In this document: positions 12,385-23,734 of the stretch, piece after piece
Layout: each line of letters begins with the position of its first letter
Position numbering within the stretch: position 1 is the stretch's first letter
NCBI GenBank assembly: GCA_033961575.1
Contig: CM066733.1
Coordinates: 64,664,921-64,728,920 of the forward strand
Reading direction: 5' to 3'
Source of the DNA: Aselliscus stoliczkanus
Lineage: Eukaryota; Chordata; Mammalia; Chiroptera; Hipposideridae
DNA: 64,000 nt
The notes under the pieces: model-generated
The model's database searches: none
What the model saw: only the letters and a program-made list of their open reading frames with translations
Told to the model about the DNA's origin: nothing
Program-made: the position numbers and the translations under genes

Positions 12385-13080
12385 CAAAAAATAGTTTTTG
12401 GCTTTTCATGAAGCCATCTTGACTGACATATTATGGTATAGAAAAAGCTCAGCAAAATCTCAATGTGTACAATCTTACATTTTTATGAAATTTAGTCCAT
12501 GTATGTTTCAGACCCTGAGCTATGGGGGAATCATACCTTATTTTTATTTTGTACTTGTTTTTCCTTTGGGCCAGATGAGAAATTAATACAGCATGGGAAA
12601 GAAAGCTGGAAATGTAACTTGGGGGGCTAACAAGCTTTTTTGTCTTTTATGTCTGGTTTTCAGTCTTTATCTCCTCCAAATGTGTGTTTTCATGGAAAAG
12701 ACCGTTCCAGATGCATTGCTGCCTCTTCCACAAGAAAAAGAAGAGGGACTAAGGATCTCTAGAAATTAAGTTTGGAAAGATCAGAAGTTGTTCACAGCAA
12801 GCTAGTTGAGGAGAATGTGAATTACATGGTTCTCAGATAAGAGGCTTGTTTGTCTAAAACCGTAAGTAAGAGTCAGGACATCTGTGACAGAAAATGCAGA
12901 GTGGCAGTGCTCACGCTACTACAGAAAAACACAACTGGGTTTCTGAAAAAAATGATAGCTAGAAATTTCCTAGGTCTAACAGTGCTGACAGCTGAAGTAA
13001 ATATTGACTTCAATTTTCAGGGAAGTGTATGGGGCTGGGAAGTTGATCCAACCATATTTTTAATTATTATTGTATCTTAT
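12385..13080. other. Unassigned intergenic DNA
   Basis: Open frame 12850-13131 has no recognisable domain. Nothing else seen. Confidence 0.55.
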
Positions 13081-13084
13081 AACT

Positions 13085-13300
13085 GTATGCCACTCGATAG
13101 GTTACATAGTTCACAGAGTGATTCCGTCTAAACACTAGGGTGCGATAGCTATTGTAATTATCCCTGTTTCATAGGCTAGGAAACTATGGCTGAGGGAGGC
13201 CAAGTAGGAACAAAGCTAGTATATGGATAAGCCAGAGATAAGAGGTAGAGGTTTGGGTCTAAATTCAGTGTGCTTTCCACTGCTCCGAACTGTCTTTCCT
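13085..13300 (-). repeat. MIR SINE
   Basis: Antisense MIR: 'TTATCCCTGTTTCATAGGCT', 'GGAAACTATGGCTGAGGGAG', 'CAGTGTGCTTTCCACTGCTC'. Confidence 0.85.
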
Positions 13301-13333
13301 TTCATCCCCTTCATGATAAAAGATGCAGAAATA

Positions 13334-13449
13334 GGGCCGGCCGAGTGGCGCGGTGGTTAAGCGCTGGCTTGGGACGCCAGCGGCCCCGGTTCAGTCCCAC
13401 GTATGAGGGCCAGTGACACTGCCCTCAAAAAAAAAAAAAAAAAAAAAAA
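13334..13449 (+). mobile_element. Short Rhin-type SINE
   Basis: A near-consensus head 'GGGCCGGCCGAGTGGCGCGG', B box GGTTCAGTCCC, linker and A tail. It is followed without a gap by a second, different SINE. Confidence 0.95.
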
Positions 13450-13598
13450 GGCCAGCCGAGTTGCTCAGTTGGTTAAGAGCTTGCTCAAGAGTGCGAGCTG
13501 AGCAATGGTGGTTCGATGCCAGCCCGAGCTGAGTTGCCGTTGAGCTGCCAACAGGTGGCAGGATGGCTCAGCTAAAAAAAAAAAAAAAAAAAAAAAAA
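13450..13598 (+). mobile_element. tRNA-derived SINE of a second family (called B here)
   Basis: The head 'GGCCAGCCGAGTTGCTCAGT' followed by TGGTTAAGAGCTTGCTCAAGAG resembles a tRNA. The body ends GAGCTGCCAACAGGTGGCAG, GATGGCTCAGC and an A tail. Same family at 26408 and, split, at 42567. Confidence 0.9.
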
Positions 13599-13689
13599 GA
13601 GATATCAGAAAAAAAAAAAAAAGACGCAGAAAGACGCAAAAAGACCTGTAACTTATTTGCCCCACAAATTCTGCTTTAATGGGCACCAC

Positions 13690-14500
13690 CTAATGCAATA
13701 TTTAATCGCACAATCATGCATGTATAGCAATCAGAGGACATGAGGCTTGTGGAAGGACTTACAGCTCCTGCAATCTAGGTCAGCCTTCTTGTGGGACGCA
13801 GGAGATATCAGGACCCAGGAGGTGGGATTCTGCTGTCAGCCAGGGCTCAGTTTAGAGCTTTTTCTTCTAAGCTCCATGGTTCTTTCTAAGACCGAGACCT
13901 CCCTATTTTTATCTTAAGTTTTCTCAACAGGACAGGGGCTGCTCTCTGTTGAGTGTTGCAAAGACAAGCCTTAGAGCTCTCTCTCTTAAGTGAAAACTCT
14001 GCTTCCTTTTCTTGTGATGGGGAAATGAACTGAAAAATAAAACACTGTTGCCTATTTCCACCAGTACAGAAAACTATCAAGCAAGCACCCCTGGTTTTGT
14101 ACCTAACGTCCTCAATAAAGTATGGGAAACAACTTCAGGATGCTTATTTTATGAATCAGTTTGTCCCATTTCTTAGAATTGAGGACCAAAATCAATATTT
14201 CCGTACTGAGTGTTGCTCTTATCCTATCTGTTCTTCTTGGAAGAAGAAAGTGCTTACACAATGCCAAATTCAAAAATCAATCAATGTTTATAATTACTAT
14301 TATAGCATTAATTTTTTATCATTATTACTTTTAAATCATAGCATCACTATATCAAGATATATAAACCCTCAAGATGCTCTAATAGTGCAATTTATTCTGT
14401 TGGTTCTTTCCTTCTGCACTAGAAGAATGGAATGTATTTCTACATTCCATTTAGAAATGTCTTATCACTTCCTAGAAAAATTTTAACTCAATTTCTATCT
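13690..14500. other. Unassigned intergenic DNA
   Basis: The 129-codon open frame at 14097-14486 is AT-rich, has no domain or splice context and is not called. Confidence 0.55.
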
Positions 14501-14504
14501 TTAA

Positions 14505-15375
14505 AACTCTGGTAGGTTGTGGATTTTATGGTCATGAAGGTCATCTTTTCATGTGCTTATTGGCTATGTGTACACCTTCTTTGGAGAACTGTCTATTCAG
14601 ATCCTTTGCCCATTTTTTGATTGAGTTTTTTTTTTATTAGTAAGATGGAATAATTCTTTATATAGCTTAGGTATAAATCTACTCAAATACATGATTTGCA
14701 GAAAATTCCTTCCATCCTGTCTTAGTCCCTTCAGGCTGCTACAACAAAATGGCATAACTGGGGTGGCTTATAAGCAATTGACTTTATTTCTCACAGTTCT
14801 GGAAGCTGAGTGTCCAAGATTGGCGTGCCGACAGAGGGCTCTTGAGAAGGCCCTCTTCCAAAATGTAGTCTGCTGACTTCTCACTGTTCTCTCATGGTGG
14901 GAAAGGGGCACATCAGCTTCTTGGAGTCTCTTTTTATAAGGGCACTAATCCCATTCATGATGGCAGAGCCCTCAAGGGGCCCCAATCAGCTCTCAAAGGC
15001 CCCACCTTAATACCATTACCTAGGGCATTAGGTTTTCAACATATGAATTTGAAAGGGACATGAACTTTCAGACCATATAGCACATGCTGTGTGCTGTCTT
15101 CTCACTGTCTTGATGGTGCCTTTGGAAGCACAAAAGTTTTTAATTTGGATGATGTCCAGTTTATCTATTTTGTTGCTGTGATTTTGGTGTCATATGTAAG
15201 ACATCTAAGCCTAGGTAATGAATATTTACAGCTATGTTCTCTTCTAAGAATGTTATAGTTTTAAGTTTTATATAGCCCTTTGACTCACTTTGAGTTTATT
15301 TTTGTATGTGGTGTAAAGTTGGGTCCTATTTTACTCTTTTGCATGTGGATATCCTGCTGTTCCATATATAGTCTT
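14505..15375 (-). mobile_element. Old L1 fragment, split by an MST-type LTR
   Basis: Antisense L1 from 14505-14717 ('ATCCTTTGCCCATTTTTTGA') resumes at 15088-15375 ('AGTTTTTAATTTGGATGATG', 'TTTTGCATGTGGATATCCTG'). The two parts are collinear in L1. Confidence 0.85.
14718..15082 (-). mobile_element. Solo MST-type MaLR LTR
   Basis: Reads in reverse orientation: 'TGTCTTAGTCCCTTCAGGCT' at one end, 'TTATAAGGGCACTAATCCCA' in the middle, 'CAACATATGAATTTGAAAGG' and TATAGCA at the other end. The flanking 5-bp CATCC (14713-14717) and CATGC (15083-15087) fit a target duplication with one mismatch. No internal retroviral genes remain. Confidence 0.9.
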
Positions 15376-15384
15376 CTGAATTAA

Positions 15385-15525
15385 GATTGTATTATGCCCA
15401 TTTAACATATGAAGAAACTAAGGCTCAGGGGACTGAAATGATTGCCTTACTATTATATGAAATTAAAGGGCCAAGCTAGAATTTGAACTTGTGTCTTTGC
15501 ACAATACAACCAATATTCTTTTAGT
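15385..15525 (-). repeat. MIR SINE fragment
   Basis: Antisense MIR: 'CCCATTTAACATATGAAGAA', 'AGGCTCAGGGGACTGAAATG', 'AGCTAGAATTTGAACTTGTG'. Confidence 0.8.
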
Positions 15526-15529
15526 TATA

Positions 15530-16095
15530 CAGAATATATATATTCTTTGTCTCGTATTTCCAATCACAGAGAATCTTGGACATCAACTGGAATTTTTTTT
15601 ACTATTTCAAATTGCTATTTCATTTACTTTTAAAAAGTAGAAGGAATTAATCTAGTTCTGTCATGGTTAGTTCCATATGTTAATAAACAGATAAGAAATA
15701 TTACTTTAGACATAACAGAAAATATTTTCTGTAATCCATGAATCAAATTAATAAAATACATATTGGTCAGTTAACAGGTTGAGAGGGAAAGAATGAGTCA
15801 CTTTGGTTGCTTTTGGACACTTATTTCACATTGAGGTGATTAAAGGGAGGAGCAATTTAAAATAATATTCCTGATTATCATGAATGAAAATGTCTTCAAT
15901 CATGCAGCATGTTCCAATAGAGTTAAACATTTTCCCTGTTCTTATACTTTTGCATAAGAAATGAATTAGTGATCTAATACTAAGAAGACTTTTTTGATAA
16001 ACCAGAAGGAAAATTTCAGTCTTAATAATAGAGTTGGTTAAAGTCACCCAATCAACAATACTGTTTGACATTTGTTTTACTCTTGCTGTGGTTAC
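15530..16095. other. Unassigned intergenic DNA
   Basis: AT-rich; no gene or repeat recognised. Confidence 0.6.
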
Positions 16096-16099
16096 TCTT

Positions 16100-16270
16100 T
16101 GTGTTAAAGTACTAATTCAAGTCATAGCAACCCTGAAGAGTTTGCTTTATCAGTTTCATTGCAGTCCCAAGGCTTAAGGAGAGGAGTAACTTGCAAAAGT
16201 TCACACAGTCATAAAGTGGTTTTGAATGCAAGTTATTATATATCAAACTTCCTTTTCTGAACCTTTATGT
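16100..16270 (-). repeat. MIR SINE fragment
   Basis: Antisense MIR-like: 'GAGGAGTAACTTGCAAAAGT', 'TCACACAGTCATAAAGTGGT'. Confidence 0.7.
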
Positions 16271-16274
16271 TCTA

Positions 16275-16345
16275 CTATGTAATTACAAGCATAGTGCCTA
16301 GTACATGGTAGGTGTTCAATAAATAATTATTTGTTTAGTGCCTCT
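16275..16345 (+). repeat. L2 3' terminus
   Basis: 'AGTGCCTAGTACATGGTAGG' followed by TGTTCAATAAATAATTATTTG is the L2 end. Confidence 0.7.
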
Positions 16346-16349
16346 TATA

Positions 16350-18095
16350 CAAGTTAATAACCTGTGTGACTCAGCTAGAAATTATTTTGCGTGACAATCA
16401 TTTCTTATTTAATAAACTGAAAATAAAATACAATGGCTAAAATATAATTTTGACTCCAGTATTATGACTTCAAAAATGTTATTGCATAGCATATTCATAA
16501 AGTTATTTTAGTGGAATCCATTGACACTCTTGTGCTGGTGTGAAGCATGCTGGAACTATGTATGCCTGTAAATAAAATCAGATCAGAGAAAAGAGGACTA
16601 AAGGCAGAAAAAAGAATAGGAACCAGAGAATTTCACTTCTGAGATTGTGCAGGTAGGCTAGTTTCTGCTGAAGTGGCAAACATCAGTGTCTCTTGCTCAA
16701 ACTGTGAGTAGTAGACTGCAGGAAAGAATTTTTCTCTTTTGACACTCAGGGCCCTGGGGTGATGGAGGGTCTGCCTTCTTGTTGCTACATAGTTCCCCCA
16801 TCATGATACCGGGAGAAGAGAGATATAAAGACAATTAATATCCCTATGTCTATGTTTCAGCTTGGAATTGACACTCATCATTTCTACTTACAGCCTCTTG
16901 GCCCAAATTGGTCACATGACCCTATATAACTGTTAAGGCCCTGGGAAATTTGAGGAAGCGCCTAACATTTAGAGGGCAGTAAATGTCTCTGCATTATGGA
17001 GCTTATCCAGTCCAGTATTTTTCAAAATGTGCCTCTTTGATCCCTGGGCTCTCAGAGGTATGTAATGAGTTCTGCAAACAATGAAGCATAGTTGACTAAA
17101 TGTTGAGTTGAATTTATCATATTTTATCTACTTTTCTTGTTGGGAGATCTATAAATTAATGTGTTGGGGAAAGAAAAATTTTGCTTCCAAAATAAATTGG
17201 AAATTTACTCATTTTTTTCCATTTTTTTGTATTCAAGAATCACTCACTTAAGCTATCCCACCCAGAGGGTTGTCTTCACTAGTCACTGACATCCTTCAAG
17301 GGCACATAACATGACATTTCTCCAGCTTGGGTTTCAGCTTCTTAAGCAGTAATGTCAAGATGTTAGGCTGATATCTCTCTACTTATGTATCATGTATTAT
17401 GATCCTAAATATGCTTGTCTTCAGCAACAACAAACAACAATAAAAATCAAAGGAAAGCTTGTATGCATTGTGAAGCAAACACCACACCCCTTTCTTTAGG
17501 TCCCTTTTTTAAAATTCTTCCCCAAATTCCAAGCCCTTGAAGACAAAGCTTAAACTAAGACCACTGCATTTTGCTAGTTCCTGTCTCTGCCAGAAGAGAA
17601 AATCCATACATCTTCCTTATCATATGGTCTGTTGGGTCTCTAATGATCAGGGCTATTTTTTGTGAAGAAACAAAATAGAACGCTACTCCAAAAAGAGCCA
17701 ATTTCTATTAATACATAATGTATGCTATAACACATCATTAGAATGTATAACATTTGTTCAACATCTACATTTATATGTCCTTACCAAAAAGAGGCATTTT
17801 TATCAGATATTTTTCTTGAAACAGTGAATGGTGCCCTTCCACCTCTGCTGGGTTTCATTCTAGGCCATTCTGTTGCACAGTTCTTACAAGGGGAAGGTTT
17901 GGGGGCACCAGGGAAAGGAAGCTGAGAAGAAAGGAAACTGTGGTACCCATCAGGAGTCCTTTTCCTCTTCCATCTGTAATGTAGGCTCTACACCAAATTA
18001 GCCACTTTATTTCAAGGAGGTAAGAGAGAACCAAGAGTGTGGATTATGATGACAAGGTCTAAGGTGCTGTGCCTTGGGGTTAACATTTTCTCTTA
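16350..18095. other. Unassigned intergenic DNA
   Basis: 1.7 kb without a supported gene or named repeat. The open frame at 17743-17925 is short and featureless. Confidence 0.55.
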
Positions 18096-18099
18096 GGAA

Positions 18100-18345
18100 G
18101 GATGCAGTGCAGTTTAGTGTTAGGAGGACTTGTTGTGGAGCTAGGGTCCCTGAGTTCAAATCCTACTTCTGCCACTTACTAGCTGTGTGATCCACTCTCT
18201 CTCTAATCTCCACTTCTCTCATTTGTAAAATGGGGATAATAATAGAAACAAACCTAATGCATTGGATTATTGTGAGAATAAAATAAGTAGATGAATGAAA
18301 TGGGATTAGCAAAGTTCCAGGTACACAGTAATTGCTCAAGTGATA
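18100..18345 (+). repeat. Near full-length MIR SINE
   Basis: Sense MIR including 'CTGCCACTTACTAGCTGTGT', 'CATTTGTAAAATGGGGATAA' and 'TTATTGTGAGAATAAAATAA'. The ORF on the opposite strand is its shadow. Confidence 0.93.
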
Positions 18346-18349
18346 ACAA

Positions 18350-18780
18350 GTCATATTGTTGGCTTCTAGAAAATAGTATGCATTTTGTCAAGAAGACAAA
18401 TAGTTTGTACAAGTTCTGCCCTTGTCAGCAACAACTGTAGTCATTTGTTAAAATACCAAAATATAAGAGTTTAAAACTAACAACAAAACTCTAATAAGTT
18501 TTTTAATTATTCAAGTCCAATATTAATGGAGAAAGATGGAGACATTTATTCTAAAAACATTTTTTAAACAAGACACTGTGTTAAGGAGCTCCAAGTGTCC
18601 TATTCTACTCCCATCTGCAGACTCCTGGGCTGCTTCACCAGGAAGTGTGGGGCCTCTGAGCAGAGGACTCACATGCACCTCATTTATGAGTGCTGTCCAG
18701 AGTCCTCTATTGGAGCAAAATTCATAGCCAGAATTCCACGTAAAGAAAGCTCAACCACTGTGGAGGATTACTTCTTGATC
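18350..18780. other. Unassigned intergenic DNA
   Basis: No gene or repeat recognised. Confidence 0.55.
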
Positions 18781-18783
18781 TGA

Positions 18784-18905
18784 ACGTTTTTGCATCCCCC
18801 CACCACCCCAAATTCATATGCTGAAATTTAAACCCCTAAAGTTGATGGTATTAGAAGGTGGGGCCTTTGGGAGGTAATTAGGTCGTGAGGGTAGAGGTAA
18901 CCTAA
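18784..18905 (+). mobile_element. 5' part of an MST-type MaLR LTR
   Basis: 'AATTCATATGCTGAAATTTA', 'GGTGGGGCCTTTGGGAGGTA' and 'ATTAGGTCGTGAGGGTAGAG' match the first 120 bp of the same LTR class as 14718. The remainder is absent. Confidence 0.85.
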
Positions 18906-19003
18906 GGACTACCTAGGCTGAGGTGGAGGGACGTGGAAGCTGAAGGCTGAAAAGAAGAAATAGCAGTTGGGAAACTAAATTTCCTGTGAACTGAAAAGTA
19001 AGC

Positions 19004-19301
19004 GTAGTGGGAATAAGTGAGTGAGAGGGCTAGGACGGTATAAGGCTTTGGCCAGAGGGTAGGCTGTCTTGACTTAAAATTTCAGAGGTCAAACAAGTAA
19101 GGGTAGAGTGACAATGTTCAAGTGTGGACATAGAGGGATCGCAAAGTGCTGGTTAGGTAAAGAGAATAGAATTCTGAATGTAATTTGGATCATCTTTTAA
19201 TAGAAATGTGAGATCACCTACATGCAGAACATCCTTATGGAAGTAGCTATTTTGGCACATGTGGTAGCAAAAATCAGTCCCCCTTTTTCTTTGTTCCAAG
19301 A
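19004..19301 (+). repeat. Unit A of a 300-bp dispersed duplication
   Basis: Collinear with 21491-21784, by eye roughly 85-90% identical, sharing long runs such as 'AAAATTTCAGAGGTCAAACA' and 'GATCACCTACATGCAGAACA'. The partner is embedded in the L1-derived element downstream. The family, if it is a repeat family, is not recognised. Confidence 0.9.
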
Positions 19302-21086
19302 CATGGGCACAGATTATAACTTCATTTTTATTTGGTAGTCCAGAACAGAAGAGTTCATGTATTTATGGACACAATTGCAAAACTTGATGGTGGTGCATTC
19401 TTTTTTAAAGTGCATAAACTTGTCAGCTGACATTCATCCTTACTAAGCAGTAACAAGGAGATAAACATGAGCCCTGAATAGCTGTAAATCCAGCTGAAGT
19501 GTATATAATATGTAAATGCAGTATTTTGTAGGTCTCACCTTCTTGGGAGAATACTCCTTCCCTGAGAACACACCTGCCATACTTAGTAAAACCTGCCAGA
19601 TTATACTCTGCAACTCTCAGATCTGCTGCAGACTTCAGCCCTTTCAGTCTCATGAACTTTAAGCCTGCTAAGCTAAGCTACAACTTGCTAACTAAAATTC
19701 AAAATCACTGTATTAGTAGGAGATCCAAGATGGCAGAGTAGATAAACACTATGCTTACCTCATCCCATGAACACATCAAAATTACAACTAAATTATAAAA
19801 CAATCAACCTGGAGAACCATATGAAGTCTAGCTGAACAGAAGTTTATAATTAAAGATATAAAGAAGCCATGTCCAGTCTGGTAGGAGAGGTGGAGATGTG
19901 AAACAGGCCCATCCCACACCCACCTGTGGCAGTTGAAAACCAGGAGAGCTATCTCAGCTACAGAGGTTACCCATGAAGGAGAGAGGGACCCCAGCCCCTC
20001 ACATTAGGCTCCCCAGCCCAAGTACTGGTGCTGGGAAGATGACCCCTCACGACATATGGCTGTGAAAAACAGTGGGGATTCTGACCTTCCAGGTGGGATA
20101 GAGAATGCTGCAGGAAACCCAAACATCCTTCTAGGGAGCCCACACGGGCACTAACCTTGGGATCCAGCAGAGGTATGGTGAAGCTGGAGACATCGGCAAC
20201 ATATGGTGAAAGACTGAGTTATGTTCCTTTGGGGCAAGGACTGGAGGGACAGTCCCCATTTTCCCTGCATGTGGCCCTCCTTCTATACAGCCATTTTTCC
20301 TGTTGAGCCCACCCTCACAGGCTAATTCTGAATTTGATTCTCCTGGTGAGTTCTGCTGCTCAAACTGGCTGACTCATTGAGACCCTGCCTCACCCAACTT
20401 GCATAACTGCAGAAGGCTTTATCAGGGGTTGAACCTATGGAAGCCAGCAGGTGGCACCAGGCTTTGGAGTGTCCTAGCTTTTTATGGAGCTACCCCAGAT
20501 CTGTACTGATGGCAGACGTCCTCAGTTTGCAGTGTGGCCTCTCCCATGCACCTTCAGGTACAGCAGTCAGTGACCAACTGTGGATAGCTTTGTAGCTCCT
20601 ACCAGATAGTCCCTAGTAGGGCTGGTCTAGGAAGTGGCTGACCTGGGCCTGCACGAGAGCCCTTCCCAAAAGGTCCGAGAACCAACACACTTGGAGGTTG
20701 GCTTCAGACCACATCAGAGCACCACCCAATTAGCTCCATAAATGGCACATACAAAGGGTGGTCTCAAAAGGCATCAGAACCCACGCAGGTAAATTCCATT
20801 CTGAGGGGTAAGCCCACTGCATAGTAGCCCATATGCTGTGGACACGGCCAGACCCCACAGATAGTCAGCCTGAGGGTCAATACCATCCACTGATGTGCCA
20901 TAGCAATCAAGGCTCAACTATAACAGGAGGGCACACACAACTCACACAAGGGACACTCCTGGAGCACCTGGAGCAAGACAGCAGGGAGGCTGTGCTAGAG
21001 CCTCACTGGGCACCTACTATATAAGGCCACCCAGCAAGACTGGAAGACACAGCAGCCCTACCTAATACATAGAAAGAACATATAGA

Positions 21087-22285
21087 GGCAGCCAAAATTA
21101 GGAAACAAAGAAATACATCCCAAATGAAAGAACAGGTGAAAACTCCAGAAAAAGAACAAAACAAAATGGAGGCAAGCAACCTATCAGTGACAGGGTTCAA
21201 AAGAATGGTTATAAGGATGCATAAGGAACTTGATGAGAACTTCAACAGAGAGATAGCAAGCATAAAAACGGACACAGAAACCATAAAAAAGAACAAATCA
21301 GAAGTAAAGAATATGATAACTGAAATGAAGAATGCACTACAAGAAATCACCAGCAGACTACATGAGGCAGAGAAATGAATCAATGATTTGGAAGACAAGG
21401 TAGCAGAAAACACCCAATCAGAATGGCAGAAAGAAAAAAAGAATCCAAGACAATGAGGATAGTTTAAGAGACCTCTGGGACAACATCAAATGTAATGGGA
21501 ATAAATGAGTGAGAGCTGGGAGGGTGTAAGGTTGTGGCCAGACGGTAGACTGATTGATTTAAAATTTCAGAGGTCAAACAGGAAAGGATAGAGTGACAAT
21601 GTTCAAGTGTGGACATAGGAGGGATCACAAAGTACTGGTTAGGCAAAGAGAATAGAATTCTGAATGTAGTTTGGATCATATTTTAATAGAAATGAGATCA
21701 CCTACATGCAGAACATCCTTGTGGAGGTAGCTATTTTGGCATCTGGGGTAACAAAAAACAGCCCTCAGTTTCCTTGTTCCAAGACAACAACATTCTCACC
21801 GGAAGAGAGAAAGCAAGGGATTGAGGACATTTTGAAGAAATGACTGAAAACTTTCCTAACCTGGTGAAGGAAATAAACATACAAGCAGAGGAAGCTCTGA
21901 ATTCCCCCCAAGATGAACCGAAACAGGCCCACACCAAGACATTTTATAATTAGAATGGCAAAGGTTAAAGACAGAGAGAATCCTAAAATCAGCAAGAAAA
22001 AAGTCAACTAGTCATTATTAAGGAGCTTCCATAAGACTGTCAGGTGATTTCTAAACAGAAACTTTGCAGGCCAAAAGGGATTGGCACAAAATATTCAACA
22101 TGATGAAAAGCAAGGATCTACAACCAAGATTACTCTACCCAGCAAAGCTGTCATTTAAAACCGAACAGATAAAGAGCTTCCCAGACAAGAAAAAGCTAAA
22201 GTTCATCACCACCAAATCAATATTACAAAGAATGATAGAGGGACTTCCTTTAGATGGAAAAAAAAAAGGGCAAAATTATGAATAA
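21087..22285 (+). pseudogene. Degenerate L1 ORF1 remnant (copy 1)
   Basis: Fragments read as KEQVKTPEKEQNKMEASNLS and NMITEMKNALQEITSRLHEA (coiled-coil part), then, after the 300-bp insert, KRDWHKIFNMMKSKDLQPRL and LYPAKLSF (C-terminal domain). These are typical L1 ORF1p, an RNA-binding chaperone. In-frame stops, a lost start codon and the insert make it a pseudogene. Confidence 0.88.
21491..21784 (+). repeat. Unit B of the 300-bp duplication, inside L1 ORF1
   Basis: This replaces about 15-30 bp of ORF1 relative to copy 2 at 46175-46205. Its sequence is collinear with unit A at 19004-19301. The short motif GACAACA occurs at both edges, and there is no A tail. Confidence 0.88.
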
Positions 22286-22736
22286 AATGGAAATAGCTAC
22301 ATATCTATCAACAATTACTTTCAATGTAAATGGATTAAATATTACAATCAAAAGACATAGGAGCACTGAATGGATATGAAAACAAATCAGTTACATATGT
22401 TGCTTACATGAGACCCATTTCTGATCGAAAGACACACAGACAGAAAGGGCTGAAAAAAGTTATTTCATGAAAATGAAAACAAAAACCAAAAAAAGCTGGG
22501 GGTAGCAATACTTACATCAGGCAAAATAGACTTTAAAACAAAGGCTATAACAAGTGACAAAGGAAGATCCAGTAATTCCACTTCTGGGAATTTATCCAAA
22601 AAACCCAACATGCTACTCCAAGGGGACATATGTATCCATATGTTCATTGAAGCATTGTTTACAATGGCCAAGATGTGGAGGCAGCCTGGGTTTTCATCGA
22701 TAGAAGACTGAATAAAGAGGAGGTGGTTCATATATA
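22280..22736 (+). pseudogene. Internally deleted L1 ORF2 remnant (copy 1)
   Basis: Reads like the start of the L1 endonuclease (TYLSTITFNVNGLN, ICCLHETHF), then jumps near 22565 from 'ACAAGTGACAAAGGAAGA' into 'TCCAGTAATTCCACTTCTGG', which belongs to the far 3' end of ORF2. The reverse transcriptase is entirely missing. The same junction is present in copy 2. Confidence 0.85.
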
Positions 22737-22973
22737 CAGAGGGTGCCAAAGGAATGTATACACATTTTAAGAAAGGAAAAAATTATTAAAATTGTAATAT
22801 TCAATATATACCGATAACAAAAAATGAATACAAGTCACATTTGACTTCTGCAATTACAAGAGGTACTCAAAGTGGTTACCATCAGCATCCAGACACCTGA
22901 TTAAGGCAAACTACTGCTTGAGCAACGCTGACTAAAGTGTTCCCGTGTATACACTTTTTTTTGGCACTCCTGG
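22737..22973 (-). mobile_element. Mariner MITE nested in HAL1-like copy 1
   Basis: A 237-bp insertion between TA (22735-22736) and TA (22974-22975), splitting L1 sequence. The ends are imperfect inverted repeats: CAGAGGGTGCCAAAGGAATG at the left and CCAGGAGTGCCAAAAAAAAG read inward from the right. On the minus strand 'RCLDADGNHFEYLL' followed by a stop resembles the C terminus of mariner transposases, so this is an internally deleted mariner copy. Confidence 0.9.
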
Positions 22974-23227
22974 TACAATGGAATATTGCTCGGCCATGAA
23001 AGGGAATGGGTTCTTGCCATACGCTGTGGTATGGTTGGACCTGGAGAGTACTGTGATGAGTGGGGTATGTCAGACAGTAAGAGATGCAATGTGATTTTAA
23101 TTTTATGTAGAACCTAAAGAACAAAATAAACAAATGAAACAGAAACAGACTCATACAGAGAACATTTTGATGGTTGCCAGATAGGAGGTGTGTTGGCGTA
23201 GTGGGTGAAAAAGGAGAAGGGATTAAG

Positions 23228-23690
23228 AAATACAAATTGGTCATTACAAAGTAGTTACGGGGATGTAGGGTATAGCATAAGGATTATAGTCAATAATATG
23301 GTAAAAATATGTCTAGTGCCAGGTGGGTACTAGTCAGGGAGATCACTTCCTAAATTATACAAATATCCAACCATATGCTATACGCCTGAAATTAATACAA
23401 AATAATATTGAATGTCAACTGTAATTGAAAAATTAAAAAGGGGGAAACAGTCGCGGGGAATAAGAGGTCCAAATTTCTAGGTATAAAATAAATAAGTCAT
23501 GGGGATGTAATGTACAGCACAGGGAACAGAGTCAATAATATTGTGATAGTATGGTATGGTGTCAGGTGGTTGCTGGACTTATTATGGAGATCATTTCTTT
23601 AGTCTATAAATGTTAAATAACTATTATGTACACCTGAAACTAATATAACATTGGATGGTAACTATATTTTTAATAAAACTCTTTAAAAAA
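23228..23690 (+). repeat. Doubled L1 3' UTR unit (copy 1)
   Basis: Two diverged units of about 210-240 bp, each with GGGGATGTA, a TATAGTCAATAATA-like segment, GGTGTCAGGTGGTTGCT or GTGCCAGGTGGGTACTA, and CCTGAAA-TAATA. Copy 2 has the same arrangement. Confidence 0.8.
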
Positions 23691-23734
23691 AAAAGAAAAA
23701 ATGGGTCTGTGAAAAAAAAATTACTGTATTAGTC

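Larger units (their letters stand above)
19717..23716 (+). mobile_element. Full-length HAL1-like L1 derivative, copy 1
   Basis: Flanked by 16-bp direct repeats AAAATCACTGTATTAG (19701-19716) and AAAATTACTGTATTAG (23717-23732). Order: 5' UTR starting near 'AAGATGGCAGAGTAGATAAA'; degraded ORF1 at 21087-22285; the first part of ORF2 at 22280-22565; a deletion of the rest of ORF2; the last part of ORF2; a doubled 3' UTR; and a short A-rich end. The ORF1 start codon is ATT here where copy 2 has ATG. ORF1 also carries stops and a 300-bp insert. A mariner MITE is nested at 22737-22973. Neither ORF1 nor the partial ORF2 can be functional today. Confidence 0.9.

Noticed and set aside
21003..21413. 136-codon minus-strand frame rich in Phe and Ser
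   Set aside because: It is the reverse complement of A-rich L1 ORF1; the same shadow occurs at 45878-46231.
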